A DNA stretch of 64,000 bases, taken from Leishmania martiniquensis. Its lineage: Eukaryota > Euglenozoa > Kinetoplastea > Trypanosomatida > Trypanosomatidae. This document shows positions 26,108 through 37,852 of this stretch, piece after piece. The stretch is from contig NC_090171.1 in the NCBI RefSeq assembly GCF_017916325.1, positions 264,501-328,500 on the forward strand, read 5' to 3'. The position numbers and the translations under genes were made by a program. Under the pieces are notes generated by a model, which saw only the letters and a program-made list of their open reading frames with translations, searched no databases and was not told the DNA's origin. Position 1 is the first letter of the stretch; every line of letters starts with the position of its first letter.

Positions 26108-29100
26108 ATGTCCGGTCGTTCATCTTCTTCTGTCACCCCCGTCACAGTGCGCTCCATATCGGGCAAAAGCGTAATGCTGATGCCGCCTGTGACGCTGGCT
26201 ACACTGCTGAAGGTCGCTGTAGCCCCACCTTTCTCCTTGGAGCCGGAGAGCGTCAAGATCTTTCTTCATGGTCGCCTTGTGCGTCTCCTCCAATACCAAA
26301 AACAACACGGTAGTGACTTGCTCAAGTTTCCACTTGACGCCTCCCCGTACACGCCATCAAGGACGCCAACCAGATGCACACATTCAACCGTCGCGCTCGA
26401 GTCACCATCCCCCTCGGGTACCGAGTTGAAGGATGCGCCCTGCTCTATCATTGTCTATGGAGTGCCGCAGCGCATTCGCGCCGCATCCTCAGCCACGCGC
26501 ACAGGTGCGCAGGAGCAGGCAATTCAATCTACCACATTCGCCGGTGAATCGCTTGCTGTATCCACGTTGCCGAACATCGGCTCTGAGGAATCACTGGCCA
26601 GTGCTGGCACGGCAGCGGCAGCGGCGCCCACTGCTGCACCGGTTCGCCGCCGTGCGTCATTCACGCAGTCACTCAACAACACACCGACGGCTAATGCTGC
26701 CTCGCTGAAAGGACCGCTGCCGTACCCGCACAGCCCCGACGGCCTCCGAGAACTTGACAAGATATGCGCCGAGTTCGACTCCGACGACGACGACGACCTC
26801 ATCACGCTGCTGCAAGGCGCACCGCAGAGCATCTACAATCACCCCACAGTGCTCTACATGTCAAATAAAGTAAAGGGTAATTTGGTCGTTTTACAAGCGG
26901 TGATGCAGCAGGTCGCGAGTGTGTCCCCTGCATTTTTCGACTGGATTGCCGAGAATCCGCAGAAGTTCCTGAGCGCTCTCAACCGCGGCGGTGAACGCTC
27001 ATTGCAGCAGGTAAAGGAGCAGCTGCGCATGCTGGCCATGCGAGCTATGGCAGAGCAGATGAGCGGCGAAGCGCCGTCCCGCCATGTGATGATGCTGGAG
27101 GTGAACACGAGTGACGGCTCGCCCGACGTCTACCAGGTAGAAGTGCAGGTCGGCGATTTTTCGGGAAGGTCAACCCCGAGTGATTCGCTTATGGCGACCA
27201 CCCTCGTGAACAGCAGCTCGGAGGAGGAGGAGAACGGGGGCGATGAGGAGAGCATGAGCACGGGTACTGAGCTGGAAGACAACAGAACGGCTTCTTCAAG
27301 CGTCAAAGCGCCCAGCGAGGGTGCCGACGCTGCCGAGGCCGCAGAAAGAGAGGAGGAGCGCGAGCCGCACCGGGGCGCCATTCTTTTGCCAGGCTCCCCG
27401 GGACCTCTTCAAGCACCACTCTCTGCACAATTGCGAAAGGATGTGGTGCCGCCGGACGGCGGTAGCATGGCTGCGGGCGAGAAAACAGCCTCCCCTCAGG
27501 AGCGTGGAGCGCCGTCCGTCCCGCCTCCCCCGGTAGATGCTGTTCCTCCCCGAACCGCTTGCCGATCTTCCACTCCCCTTCTCTTCAGCTCCTCGGCCGC
27601 TGCGGTGTCTGCATCTTTCGACGCGGCAGTGAGCTCGGCGTTGGCCGCCGTTTCTAATCCTCAAGAGGACGATGCCGAGGATGCGAGGCTGTCGTGGCTG
27701 CAGAAGGAGCAGCAGCGCATTGACTCCTTGATGCAGGAGTGGATACTTCAGGCTACAAACGACGCGGCGCAGAGAGCGCACACCGCCATCACAGAACTTC
27801 GTCGCCGCTTCCTCACTCTGCTGAATGACCTCATCACGACCTCAACCACCCCTGCTCTCCTGTGTCGAAACGGCAGGGATGTACGACGCCTTGCAATCCT
27901 TGCCTGCCGTTTCTTCTCTGGGGCCGAGGAATTTTACGCGCAGCTGGATGAGCAAGGCGTGCGATCGTCCGTGTTTGGGGAGACGCCACAGGAGTCGGTG
28001 GCGGCATGGGCGGTGGTGGCCGCGCTGAGTCGCCTTCTCATCTGCGACGTGGACACTGCGATCGAGCAACAGCAGCAAGGCCCACTTGGCACTCGCCGCG
28101 AAGATGATCCGCTCTCGCTGCGGGAAAGCAATTCTATTTGGGCCATTCCAGCGCTGCGTTGGGTGACGAGCGAGGGGCCAGAGAAGCTCTTGATGGCACT
28201 CCTGAAGCTCTGTCGGCAGCAGCGAGCAGTGGTGCTGTGGTATAGTTCTCATTACGTGGTGAAGGAGGTCGGCAAGACGATTCAGACAGTGGCCTACATC
28301 CTCGGCGGCACGGGGGAGGCCCAGCAGACGGTGTCGCTGCGGCGTTTGAAGATGACGAGCAAAGCTCACAAACAGGACGAGGTGGCAGACTGCATGGCAG
28401 CGTTGTCAAGCGCACTGACGGAGGCCGGCGCTGTGCCGGAGAGCACGCGCCTGCAGTGGTTTGCTCTCATGCGCAGCCGCTATCAGCGACTTGTGCTGCC
28501 CCTCGAGAAAGACCTTCCCACGCCCCACATGACATCGAATCCGCTCTACGTGTGCGACACGCGGCACGTGCTGCCCCCCAAAGCCAGCGGTGCACGTCCC
28601 AACTCCTCACGCGGCACGATGGACAGCGCGGCTCGCTGGTGGGCAGGGTACTGCGACGATCGGCACACCTGCTGCGCGGACAAGTGGTGCTTGGCAATAA
28701 CGGCGCGGCCGTGGAACACCGTGACAGCGATGGAGACCACTGCGGTACCAGAGAAAGCAGAGGGCGTCGCTGTGGTGCTGGTAGATGACAGGGCTGAGTC
28801 AAGTGCTGCTAACTCGTCTTTACCGAACGCGTCCGCGCATGATTGGCTAGCGCAGATAACCTGGATGCCGGCCGAAACAGTTGTAGCACCATCGGCAGCT
28901 GGCGCAGCGGCGTCCGTGCCAGGAAGCGTCACCCGACACTCTGCAGTTCTTTGCGAGCAGGTGTGGGCCCTCACGGGGGAAGAAGAGGAGGTGGCGGTGG
29001 CAGACCGCCTCCCCCCTGTTGCTGGCGTTAGTGATGGGCCACTCCTCTTCAGCGGCGATCTGCACATTGTCGATGTGAGTGCGATGGAGGGTGCGCAGAG

Positions 29101-29923
29101 GCCAGTGCTGAGCTTGGCTGGCGGGGCAGCGTTGCGAACGTACTTGGCAACGGTAGTGCGTAACTTTGTGTTGCCTCCCTCGGCACGTGAGCCGATCTTC
29201 TTGCGGCACTTGTTTGGCATGTTTGAGAAGCACCCGCGCATACCAGTAGCGGCGGCAGTGCGAGAAGCGGCTCTCCTCAATGCACGCTTGCAAGACTCAC
29301 CATGGCTGGTGAGCGAGTACGTTCTCTTTGACTACGGCGGTGCCCTTGCCACCTTCTCGGCCCCATACGCCAGCGCTGCCGCCCGCGCTGGTATGGTGAC
29401 AGCGTCTGCCTCATCGACTACTGCCGCATGCGAGCTACCACCTCCAAAGGGCACAGCAGGCGGGCCCGCTAGTGATCAGTTTGTGCGCATGCCGAGCGTG
29501 CCCCTGAGTCAGCGATTGAGCGCGCCGCGACCGGTGCCGCCAACGCACCGTAGACCTGAGCGCGCCAACCTTCTCTCAGGGCACGAACGTTCTCCAGTAG
29601 TCCCCGGCGAGGTGGCGAAGCGTCAGTATGCACGAAGCCACGCTGTCGATGAGTTGTACGAGATGATGCTTGGCAGCTTGCTCGAACACAAGCCCATCGG
29701 CGAGGCAAACGTCCTGGATCACCTGGTGCGGTACGTGGACGCGTCGCAGGACGCGATGCGGGGCCGTGTGTGCGGGAGGCAAGCAGAGGCCTCCTCTGCT
29801 GCGGCGCAAAAGGAGTTGCATGAGACCACGCCCGACCATGCCTTGAAGGCCGGCCGCAGCAGTAATCTGAAGCCACAGCCGCCAAACGGGAAGCGCAACT
29901 CTTTCCAGCGCCGCAGACAATGA
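26108..29923 (+). CDS. Large protein with N-terminal ubiquitin-like domain and XPC-binding/STI1-like segment
   Basis: 1271 residues; the ATG at 26108 is the first after the predicted splice acceptor. Residues about 11-60 resemble a ubiquitin fold (VTVRSISGKSV at the first strand, IFLHGRLV at 51-58). Residues about 245-295 resemble the XPC-binding/STI1 segment of RAD23 and ubiquilins: a hydrophobic helix pair around LQAVMQQVASVSPAFFDWI, then NPQKFLSALN. An Asp run precedes it at 224-230. This order is that of RAD23/ubiquilin shuttle proteins, but no C-terminal UBA domain is evident and about 900 further residues are unfamiliar: an acidic low-complexity stretch near 370-430, then a helical Trp-containing region about 570-1000, then a disordered basic tail. 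A role in ubiquitin-proteasome delivery or DNA repair is inference from the two N-terminal domains only. No transmembrane segment seen. Confidence 0.9.
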   Translation: MSGRSSSSVTPVTVRSISGKSVMLMPPVTLATLLKVAVAPPFSLEPESVKIFLHGRLVRLLQYQKQHGSDLLKFPLDASPYTPSRTPTRCTHSTVALESPSPSGTELKDAPCSIIVYGVPQRIRAASSATRTGAQEQAIQSTTFAGESLAVSTLPNIGSEESLASAGTAAAAAPTAAPVRRRASFTQSLNNTPTANAASLKGPLPYPHSPDGLRELDKICAEFDSDDDDDLITLLQGAPQSIYNHPTVLYMSNKVKGNLVVLQAVMQQVASVSPAFFDWIAENPQKFLSALNRGGERSLQQVKEQLRMLAMRAMAEQMSGEAPSRHVMMLEVNTSDGSPDVYQVEVQVGDFSGRSTPSDSLMATTLVNSSSEEEENGGDEESMSTGTELEDNRTASSSVKAPSEGADAAEAAEREEEREPHRGAILLPGSPGPLQAPLSAQLRKDVVPPDGGSMAAGEKTASPQERGAPSVPPPPVDAVPPRTACRSSTPLLFSSSAAAVSASFDAAVSSALAAVSNPQEDDAEDARLSWLQKEQQRIDSLMQEWILQATNDAAQRAHTAITELRRRFLTLLNDLITTSTTPALLCRNGRDVRRLAILACRFFSGAEEFYAQLDEQGVRSSVFGETPQESVAAWAVVAALSRLLICDVDTAIEQQQQGPLGTRREDDPLSLRESNSIWAIPALRWVTSEGPEKLLMALLKLCRQQRAVVLWYSSHYVVKEVGKTIQTVAYILGGTGEAQQTVSLRRLKMTSKAHKQDEVADCMAALSSALTEAGAVPESTRLQWFALMRSRYQRLVLPLEKDLPTPHMTSNPLYVCDTRHVLPPKASGARPNSSRGTMDSAARWWAGYCDDRHTCCADKWCLAITARPWNTVTAMETTAVPEKAEGVAVVLVDDRAESSAANSSLPNASAHDWLAQITWMPAETVVAPSAAGAAASVPGSVTRHSAVLCEQVWALTGEEEEVAVADRLPPVAGVSDGPLLFSGDLHIVDVSAMEGAQRPVLSLAGGAALRTYLATVVRNFVLPPSAREPIFLRHLFGMFEKHPRIPVAAAVREAALLNARLQDSPWLVSEYVLFDYGGALATFSAPYASAAARAGMVTASASSTTAACELPPPKGTAGGPASDQFVRMPSVPLSQRLSAPRPVPPTHRRPERANLLSGHERSPVVPGEVAKRQYARSHAVDELYEMMLGSLLEHKPIGEANVLDHLVRYVDASQDAMRGRVCGRQAEASSAAAQKELHETTPDHALKAGRSSNLKPQPPNGKRNSFQRRRQ

Positions 29924-32663
29924 TGCCGCACAGCTAGGAGTTACCGCCTTCCGACAATGCCGTACAAAAAGCTGTTGGCAGTTTCCCATACCTGTCGCCT
30001 CACATGCGCCAGGCGCTGCTGCTCTTGCGGGATTTTTTTTTGCCCTCTGGGTGCCGCCGAGGAGTTGCTGTGCTCTGCCTTTCTCCAGTCTCCGTACAGG
30101 AGGATAGGGGCGACGCTGCCCCGCTTCCCTTCCCCCCTCCCGGCTGAGCACTCCTTCTGGGGCGCCGCGATACACTTCCGCTCCTTTTCTTTGCTTTCCT
30201 GGCTCCACAAGCTCACTACGCGCAGGCGCCTGCCAATCGTCTGGCCGCCGTCTGCTCGGCACGCCGACTGCTGTCCGGGACGTGCAGACTCTGGGGTAAA
30301 GGGGGAGCGCCTCTGCCGCCGCAGGCGTGCAGCGTCCTTGGGCGTGTCGCGGCTGACGGTGGGCGAGCCATGCAGACACGCTCCCATCGATGTCGGCGGA
30401 AACGGAAGACGAGGATGGCGAGGCCCCCCTCCCTCTTCTCCTCTCACTCATAGGGTGCGCAGCTGCGGGCACTGGGCGCACGCGCTGTCAGGCGCACGTG
30501 GCATGCTGCACGGCGTCTGAGCAGGGGTGTGTGGAGGTGAGGTGCGCGGCATCTGGCACCGCCGACCGTGGGCGGGGCCATGGAGCGGATGCGCGTGGGC
30601 CCCACCCCCTGCTGCGCGGCTGGATGCATGCGGGACTGCCCGGGGTCGTGTGGCGCTGATCGCGCTGCACGTATGCGATGAGGGGACTTGGTGGTGGTGG
30701 TGACCGAGACGAGCGGGCGGGGCGCATGGCCCGAGTCGTTGGCCGGACGGCTTACCCTGGGGGGGCTGAGCCGCGGTGCCACGGCTTGTGGGGGGCGAAG
30801 TGTGCATTGACATGTACAACTGTCGACCGGGTCGTGCTGGGAGGCGGGACGCTGACGGATAGGGACGCATTGTCAGTGTGATGTGGCTCCCCTGGTGGGG
30901 GTCAGGTGGCTCGGCGGGGCTTTCCTTCCCGCTTTTTTTGAATTTGTGTGTGTGTGCTCCTTCACGTTTTCTTTCAGTCATGTTGCCCTTTTTTTACTGC
31001 TGCGTGGACGTGACGCCGTCTTCATCAGGCTTTCCAGTTGTTGTGTGTTTGTGAACTGTGGCTTTCGGTCATGATGACATTTTCATGCGCGGCCCTACAT
31101 ACACGCAGTGCTTTCATGTGGTGCACGGAGGGATACGTGGACTCGTCGTGCGATGATGATTCGCGGCGCGATTTCTTGAAGAAATCGAGTCCAAGTGTTG
31201 AGGGCCAGCCCGTTTCTTTTTCTGTCGTTTCTCCTGCAGCACTTTCTTCCGTTTGTTTGTTTTTGTGCCACAATGCTAGACGAAGCGGCGCCGGCCCCAC
31301 GGGTGCCAAGCCTGGGAACTCTTTTCTCCGTTTCACCTGTGCTTGTCAAGAGAGCTGAAGGAACTCTTCACTGTTTCTTCTGCCCCTCGTCACCGTTAGG
31401 AGGACTGAGTCAGTAGTCGTGCAAGAACTTGCTGGTGCGGGAGCGCTTTTTCCATTGTAGTGCCGGAACAGGGATGGGCGTATGGAGGAGCGCGAAGGGG
31501 CACTGGCACTGAACTTTGCTGAGGGGCCAATAGTGGGCGTTGTAAGGTGCGCCAACAGCCCTTCAGGACAAAATAGGGGGCTTCTCCACGAGAGAAGGGA
31601 CGAAAGCTAGTGCTAAACAAAGTGAGCAACTATGGATGCTGAAAGAGGGAAGGTACCGGCGTGGTCTCTTGGTCTTGTGTGTATGTGTTTGTGTGTGGCC
31701 CTCTTGGTTGTGTTGCGGTATGCGCCGATGTACATGACAGCTCTCCTCTTTTTTCTTTTTTTTTTTGCCGACGTAGGGTACTGCGCTCATGGAGTCTGCC
31801 GTGAGTGTGGGTATTGAATTCTTTGCACCTTCGCGGTAATGTTTTGGGCGTCCACGAGGTGTGCGGGAGCGCATCTCTTTACCTCTTCTCTTCCGGCTCT
31901 CGCGTCCGCCCACTTCGGACACAGTATCATCCACACAAAAGCATTGGTGCTCTAAAGCACTTCCGCCTGCTCTCCCCAAGTGTCGGCCACACACACAAAT
32001 ACACGCGTGCTCTCCTGGTACGCCTTCGTATTCATCTATGTAGAGCCTTTTTTGTGATGCAGTTTCTACTGCTCTGTTCGCTTCATCTTGAGGCTGTCCC
32101 ACGCCGAGGCGAGGCACATTTCATACTTAGTAAAAGATAGCGCAACAAGCTTTCGTGCGATAGAAGCGAAAGACTCGCGAGGACTGGGGGACGGGTTACG
32201 TGAACGTGCCGTCCCCGTGGTGCCCTTGACAGTGTGCGCTGGCACAGTGTCCTTAGCTGGTGCGGACAGGCTTCTGAGGGTGCTGACAGCGGCTTCGCCA
32301 TCTGATATGTTTGCATCGCTGGTGATCTCTTGCGTCGCGCTATATCCTCTTCTCTCTCGCTCACTCTTCGTTTCTGCGCTACCGCACATCCTCTTCGGCA
32401 GTTCTTTATCAAATCCTTTAGGAAACGGGGCCGTTGGCGTCATACCGTCGCCCCCTCCCCCCTTCTTTCTTCCCGTGCGCGGATCACTTCGCCTCATACA
32501 CACTAGCAGTCCCATCGATTGTATGCCCGCCTTCTTTGTCGGCACCGCTTCGTATACCGCTTCTCTTCGGACCCAAACACCTTTTTCTTTGTTGTCGCTC
32601 TTTTCTATGACCCCTCTGACACGCTGATTGCGCTGCACTGCTGCTGCCGTGAAGGATCGCCTC
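29924..32663. other. Intergenic region: 3' UTR of Ubl-like gene and upstream region of TPR-J gene
   Basis: About 2.8 kb without a supported gene. The first kilobase is GC-rich with G-rich triplet runs (GGTGG repeats near 30689-30702). The rest is mixed and becomes T/C-rich towards 32.7 kb. Frames such as 29957-30520 (ATG, 187 codons) and 32088-32627 (no ATG start) lack coding character. Confidence 0.65.
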
Positions 32664-32711
32664 TCCTCGGCCCTTTCATTTATTTTCCGTTTCCTCTCTC
32701 TTCGTGTTGAG
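32664..32711 (+). promoter_or_regulatory. Predicted spliced-leader acceptor for TPR-J gene
   Basis: Pyrimidine-rich tract (TTTCATTTATTTTCC, then TTTCCTCTCTCTTCG) followed by the first AG at 32710-32711. The 5' UTR would be 16 nt, and the context AACACC precedes the ATG. Confidence 0.6.
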
Positions 32712-32727
32712 AGGGAGAGAGAACACC

Positions 32728-35700
32728 ATGTTGGATTTCACGCTGACGATCGACGCACGTCGCACCCGAGGCTCTTCACTTGCGGGAGGCACGCCCGCAG
32801 GCAATGGTGTGGTTGGCAACTGCGGCTCTACCCGCGGCTTCTACGCGATGGCGCCCAGTACTCATGCCTCTAAGGCTTCTTGTTCCGACTCCGCTACGCC
32901 CGCTACATCTTCACCCTCCTCGTTGACGCTGGAAGGCGGCGCAGCCTTCGCACGCTCAAGCTCGGCACAATACCCTCGCTGTGCGTTGCGATGTTTGACA
33001 GCCAGCAACCTCTTGGCTAGCACCGGGCAAGCTATGAAGACGGTGCCAATTGCTGGTCTCGCTTCCGGAGCGTCACCGTCGTTTTCTTTACGGGGCGTCG
33101 GTTGCATCCCTCGACTGACCAAGGCGGTGCCATCGCGAAGAACGCCGCCAGCGCGCGGCTCGTCCGCTTCCTCACTATCGCACGCTGCCATCACCTCAAC
33201 TCGCCCACAACTGAACAACTACCTTTCCGGACAACCCACAGCGTCGCTCTGTAGCACCTTCACACACGGGCGCCTGTGGCGTGCTGTACGGTGTGCTTCA
33301 GCGCCCCATGAACGCACCGCGGCGGCTCTCTCCGCGTCCGGCGATCGGCCCTCAGCTTCTCGCTCCAGAGGCGGCCCAACGGCGGACAGAGGCAGGGAAG
33401 TGGCGGCCGCGTTTGCGGGGTGTGCCGCACGGGGGGAAGGGCCGCCGGAAGGAGCGCGCAGCCTCGCCCCGGCGGCGCCCTTCTGTGCCTCCGCGGCGAC
33501 GACCAACGCCACCAACGCCGCCACCGCCCCTGTCACCTCTGTGCGCCCTGCTCTGCCCCTGCACCTTCCCTCGCACCGGGGCGAAGAGCTATACGAGCGC
33601 ACCCAAGCGCACGCAACTGCCGATGTGGACAAGTCAGCAGCGACACACTCTCGCCTCACTACGTTCGCGCGACGATCTGCTAGTGCTGCTCAGAGGGCAG
33701 CACGACATTGCCCACCACCGGCGAGCATGAGGCGGTCCTCAACGATGATCCGACCCATGCTACTTACCAAAGACACCTCCCGCGCGCACCTCGGCGTTGC
33801 CTCTGGCATCGCATTGAGTGCTTGCGTTGCGGGCGCTACGAGGGCACGGGGCTCTTTTTCATTGCCTTCAAGCATGTCCCCTGATGGCCTCCTCGACGTC
33901 ACTGGGGAAAGTAGCAGTGAGGCGGGTGCGAGTCCAGCGGTGGCCACCGCTTCGTCTCCTTATTATTCCCGACCTTCTCCACCCCAACCGCCACCGCGGC
34001 CAGCGCGGCATCGTCGCTCTCGCCGGACGTCCCTCATCTCCATGAATAGCAACTCGCCCACCTCCGTTTTGCGTCACGAGCAGGACTGCTCCCTGGATCA
34101 GGAGGCCGCCTCGGCACTGAACTTCTTCAGTGCCATGCCAGACCTGTCGGCTGCCGCGAAAGAGGTGGAGGAAGGGCCGTGCTCCAGCTCTCGTGACGAG
34201 GACCTCACAATGGGCGCTACCGCCTCTCTACTGGACGAGGCAGGGAACACCACATTTGCGGTGCAGTCCAGCAGCTCAGAAGCGGCCGCCACTGCGACGT
34301 GGGAGGCAAGACGGAGAGGCAGCGGTGGCAGTGCCGCAGGCTCACGCTCGCACGATCGTACACATTACGCGGTCCCATTGCTGAGCCAGCTCACTAACGA
34401 AGCTGCCGCCCGCGCAGCGGGCAGCTCCGGAGTGGTGCTGCGACTCAGGGAGCGCGGCAACGCGCATTTCCTGCGCGAAGAGTTCGAGCTCGCCATCGCG
34501 AACTATACAGAGGCAATACGGCTTGCCCCAGGCTACGAAGCGCTGTGGAGCAATCGGGCGTGTGCGTTCTTGCTTAGCTTTCGCTACCTTCCTGCGGTGG
34601 TAGACTGCCTTTACGTGCTCTATCTCAGACCCGGGCACGCCAAGGCGTGCTGGCGGGCCGCCAAGGCGTACGCGGCCTCGTACCGGATGCTGGAAGCAAA
34701 GAAGTATTATCAACTGGCCCAGCAGGCGTGCGACAGGCATTGCATGTGGCAAAGGCCCCCCTCGGTCGGTGACGAAACGGCCTTCCCAACCACGACGTGC
34801 GCTGGCAGAGACGGTGGCGAGGGCCCCAGCGCTTTCCTCGCGCGCAGCGCTGCGGACCGCACTGCTGACGGTGGTGCCGAGGTCTTCAGCCAGGACGGCA
34901 GCCGCGCTGGTAATGTGCAAAGAGACCGACAAGTTATGGCGTTCGAGGCGGCAGCACTGGAGGTGATGGAGATCTACTGGCAGCATCTGCGCCATGAACG
35001 ATGGGCAGACGCGTTGGCCGCCATGGACAAGGTATTGAACTCTGTCAGCTACCAAGGCCCGACAGCCGTCTCCTGGCAGGCACTCCGGCTCGAGGCGCTG
35101 CTGCACCTCCGGCCAAAGGAGGCGCTGGCCGAGGCGGAGGCTCTGTACCGCGCCTACCCTGGTTCTCTGGAGCTCTACCCGGTTCTGGCCAAGGCCATCT
35201 TCTACGACATGCACGACGCCGCCGCCACCAGGCGGTGCCTCGCCCTTTTGGACGAGGCGGCAGAGAAGCGCCGCATGCAGAATCGCCTGCTAAAGGTGAA
35301 CGTGCACTACTGTGCGATACAGCTGCGTGAACGGCTGCCCGATGACACCGGCGAAGCAGCAGCTCTACAGATGGAGGCGTGGGCCAAGCAGAACTACCTC
35401 CGGGAGGACAGCCGCACCGCGGAACTGCGCCACACCATCGAAAAGTTTGCGAGGCACCGCGATGCCGGAAATGCGGCGTATGAGGTCGGTGACTGGCAAG
35501 CCGCGGCTTCCGCCTACACGCGCTGCCTCGAGACAGACCGCCTGAACTCCGCACTGCTAGCGGCGGTGTACTGCAATCGTACAGCGGTGTACATGCAAGC
35601 TGGACGCTGGCTGGACGCTCTCAGCGACGCAGACCTTGCCGTGTCCCTCAGTCCGCAGTACGCTACAGCGTACGCCAGACGCGGGCGAGTGCGACTATAC

Positions 35701-36294
35701 CTCCTGGCACAGGAGTATGGGGAGCAGCGCACCTTGCTCGGGAGTCGGCACACAGCGCAGTGGACGGCAGCCATGAAGCAACGGCTGCAAGGCTACGCCG
35801 ACACCTCCGTCACCGACCTGATGCGCGCTGTCGAGTTGTCTCCAACGATGGAGCACAAGGCACAGCTGCAGCAGGCGCTGACTCAGCGCCAGGCTATTCA
35901 GGCCTCTCTGAAGTCCGCCAGCGAGATACCGAAGGCCTCCATGCCCTTTTCGAGCGCCACCTCTTCGAAAGAGAGAAGGCATCACGGCGAGGGCGGGCAT
36001 CCGTCGTCTTCGTCCGCAGATGAGGGGCGTGCTGGGCCCGCCGCCATACACGAGGTCACGGAGCAGTTGAAGTTACTGGGGCTGAGCATCGTTGCGTCTT
36101 CGGCACCTGGAGAATTCGGACGGCTTCCCGAGCCGAAGTTGATAGCCAAAGCATACCGAGAGGCAGCGCTTCGCTGGCACCCGGACAAGTGGGTGACGGC
36201 CACCCCGAACGAGCGGCAGCAGGCGGAGCAGCATTTCAAGTCGATATGCGTAGCGTATCAAGCGTTGCGAGAGCGCAGCGGTGCGGTATTTTGA
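32728..36294 (+). CDS. TPR-repeat and J-domain co-chaperone (DNAJC7-like architecture)
   Basis: 1188 residues from the ATG at 32728; the frame is open slightly further upstream, but only through a GTG. The first 560 residues are Ser/Ala/Pro/Arg-rich and probably disordered. A first tetratricopeptide block starts near 570 (LRERGNAHFLREEFELAIANY; then NRACAFL), and a second near 905 (RDAGNAAYEVGDWQAAASAY; then CNRTAVYMQAGRWLDAL). The C-terminal 80 residues form a J domain with the diagnostic RWHPDKW (HPD near residue 1150), followed by the helix ending in FKSICVAYQALRE. J domains stimulate Hsp70 ATPase, and TPR blocks of this class bind Hsp70/Hsp90 tails, so a cytosolic co-chaperone role is likely. 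The arrangement TPR-TPR-J matches the DNAJC7/TPR2 class. The long N-terminal extension is unusual for that class. Confidence 0.93.
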   Translation: MLDFTLTIDARRTRGSSLAGGTPAGNGVVGNCGSTRGFYAMAPSTHASKASCSDSATPATSSPSSLTLEGGAAFARSSSAQYPRCALRCLTASNLLASTGQAMKTVPIAGLASGASPSFSLRGVGCIPRLTKAVPSRRTPPARGSSASSLSHAAITSTRPQLNNYLSGQPTASLCSTFTHGRLWRAVRCASAPHERTAAALSASGDRPSASRSRGGPTADRGREVAAAFAGCAARGEGPPEGARSLAPAAPFCASAATTNATNAATAPVTSVRPALPLHLPSHRGEELYERTQAHATADVDKSAATHSRLTTFARRSASAAQRAARHCPPPASMRRSSTMIRPMLLTKDTSRAHLGVASGIALSACVAGATRARGSFSLPSSMSPDGLLDVTGESSSEAGASPAVATASSPYYSRPSPPQPPPRPARHRRSRRTSLISMNSNSPTSVLRHEQDCSLDQEAASALNFFSAMPDLSAAAKEVEEGPCSSSRDEDLTMGATASLLDEAGNTTFAVQSSSSEAAATATWEARRRGSGGSAAGSRSHDRTHYAVPLLSQLTNEAAARAAGSSGVVLRLRERGNAHFLREEFELAIANYTEAIRLAPGYEALWSNRACAFLLSFRYLPAVVDCLYVLYLRPGHAKACWRAAKAYAASYRMLEAKKYYQLAQQACDRHCMWQRPPSVGDETAFPTTTCAGRDGGEGPSAFLARSAADRTADGGAEVFSQDGSRAGNVQRDRQVMAFEAAALEVMEIYWQHLRHERWADALAAMDKVLNSVSYQGPTAVSWQALRLEALLHLRPKEALAEAEALYRAYPGSLELYPVLAKAIFYDMHDAAATRRCLALLDEAAEKRRMQNRLLKVNVHYCAIQLRERLPDDTGEAAALQMEAWAKQNYLREDSRTAELRHTIEKFARHRDAGNAAYEVGDWQAAASAYTRCLETDRLNSALLAAVYCNRTAVYMQAGRWLDALSDADLAVSLSPQYATAYARRGRVRLYLLAQEYGEQRTLLGSRHTAQWTAAMKQRLQGYADTSVTDLMRAVELSPTMEHKAQLQQALTQRQAIQASLKSASEIPKASMPFSSATSSKERRHHGEGGHPSSSSADEGRAGPAAIHEVTEQLKLLGLSIVASSAPGEFGRLPEPKLIAKAYREAALRWHPDKWVTATPNERQQAEQHFKSICVAYQALRERSGAVF

Positions 36295-37794
36295 GAGGGG
36301 CCGCAGCGGAAGTGGCATGATTGCCTCAGCGCCCGCCGAGGATGCACGCCGCGGGCACACAGGCAGCCGTGCAGGGATAGAGAGAGACGCCACCATGCCT
36401 CTCAGGACTCTCGTCGGCTCGCCATCCTTCTCTCTCTCTTGCTCTCTTCTCAGGGCAGTTCTTGGGAGAAGAGTAAAGCGGCTGGCGCTCTGTGTGCGTG
36501 TATGTCGACCCCTTTTCGTCCTCTTGAGGGGCTCTCGTCTCTTTTACTGATCCGTTTTTTTTCCGTTTCGTTCGCTTGCTTCACTTTGCGCTGTGGCTGC
36601 TGTCGCCTCAGCGCTGCTTTTCCATGTATGCATGCGCCGTGATCTCTGCGCGCTGCAAGCGGCTCTTGTCTGCCATTTTTTGTCTTTGATTCAGGTATGG
36701 TCTCTACGCATCGACGTGACTGTCAGTTTCTTTTTCCGGCACAGTTCAACTCCTGAGCAGAATGACCAAACGCACAAGCGCTTCTGCGCCGTACAACACC
36801 TCCCCCCTCTCTTACCGCCGTGGCACCCCCCCCTCCCCAACACACACACAAACTTTCTCCTCCCATTCCTGTGTCTTGCGGAATTCTGCTTCACTTTTAC
36901 TCGGTATGGGAGAGACCCCTGCTGTCTCAGTGGGATACGGCGGTTGTCTCTCTGCAGGTGTGTTCTCTTGCGAGTAGAATAGATGTGTTCGTCGCTCTTT
37001 CTATCCTCTGGACCTTCCCCCTCTTCCCCCTCCGATCCTTGGAGGCTTCGTGACCCGCTGGCTACCTTTTCGCTCTGATTCAGCGTTGAATGCAGGCGTG
37101 TGCGCCTGTGGGGGTGGCAGTACTTGTTTGTGTATAGATGGCATAGCAAGCGGTGTAGAACAAGAAACGTGCAGCGGCTACCTGCAGCCGTCCCCCTTCC
37201 TCCCTCCCCCTCACCGCGCCGTAATTCACTTTTGACTTGTGCTCGATATGTTCTCCCTCGTGTTTATGTCCTGATCGTCCTCTCTGATGTAGCGCTCTGT
37301 TCCATGCGGGGGGGGGGGATGGCGCAGGCCGTTGTTAGTGGGCCATGGCAGTATACTCCACATTTGTCAGTCCTGTGGCCAGCGGTGAAGAAGAGGACCA
37401 TCTAACAAAAAAAGACGGAGTGAGGTGCAGAGAGGCGCGCGATTCACGCACCTTTCGGTGCACCACTTCCGTCTTGTGCTGCTGGTGACGCTGGTGGCAG
37501 TGCTGCTGCCTCTTTCCTCAGCTGCCCACGCGACGTCTTTTTCAAGGCGCCGTGGGCGATTCACACCCGCTCTTCCGTCTTCCCTGAAGCTTCTGCGATG
37601 AGGGGATTTCCCAACGGTCGCCATGAATGGACTGTGTGATTCAGCGCTGCTTCTTCTCCTGGTCCATCTTCGTCACCTTCTTTATGCCTCTTTGCCATGA
37701 GGAAAGCACTCGACTGCGATTGTTTTTCACCTGCACAGCAGCGCACGCATAGAGCAGCTTATCACAGGCCCTTCTTCTCTAGCCACGCGCCCCG
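36295..37794. other. Intergenic region between TPR-J gene and gene at 37853
   Basis: About 1.5 kb with no gene seen. It contains T/C-rich blocks at 36420-36600 and 36790-37040, a run of ten G (37309-37318) and A/T-rich sequence before the next acceptor. Confidence 0.65.
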
Positions 37795-37818
37795 GTCTAT
37801 TTTTTTTTCCTTGTGAAG
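37795..37818 (+). promoter_or_regulatory. Predicted spliced-leader acceptor for gene at 37853
   Basis: A run of T with C (CTATTTTTTTTTCC) is followed by the first AG at 37817-37818, 34 nt before the ATG. Confidence 0.55.
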
Positions 37819-37852
37819 AGTTAGTGTTCATATAAATCGTGTAGGGCTCACT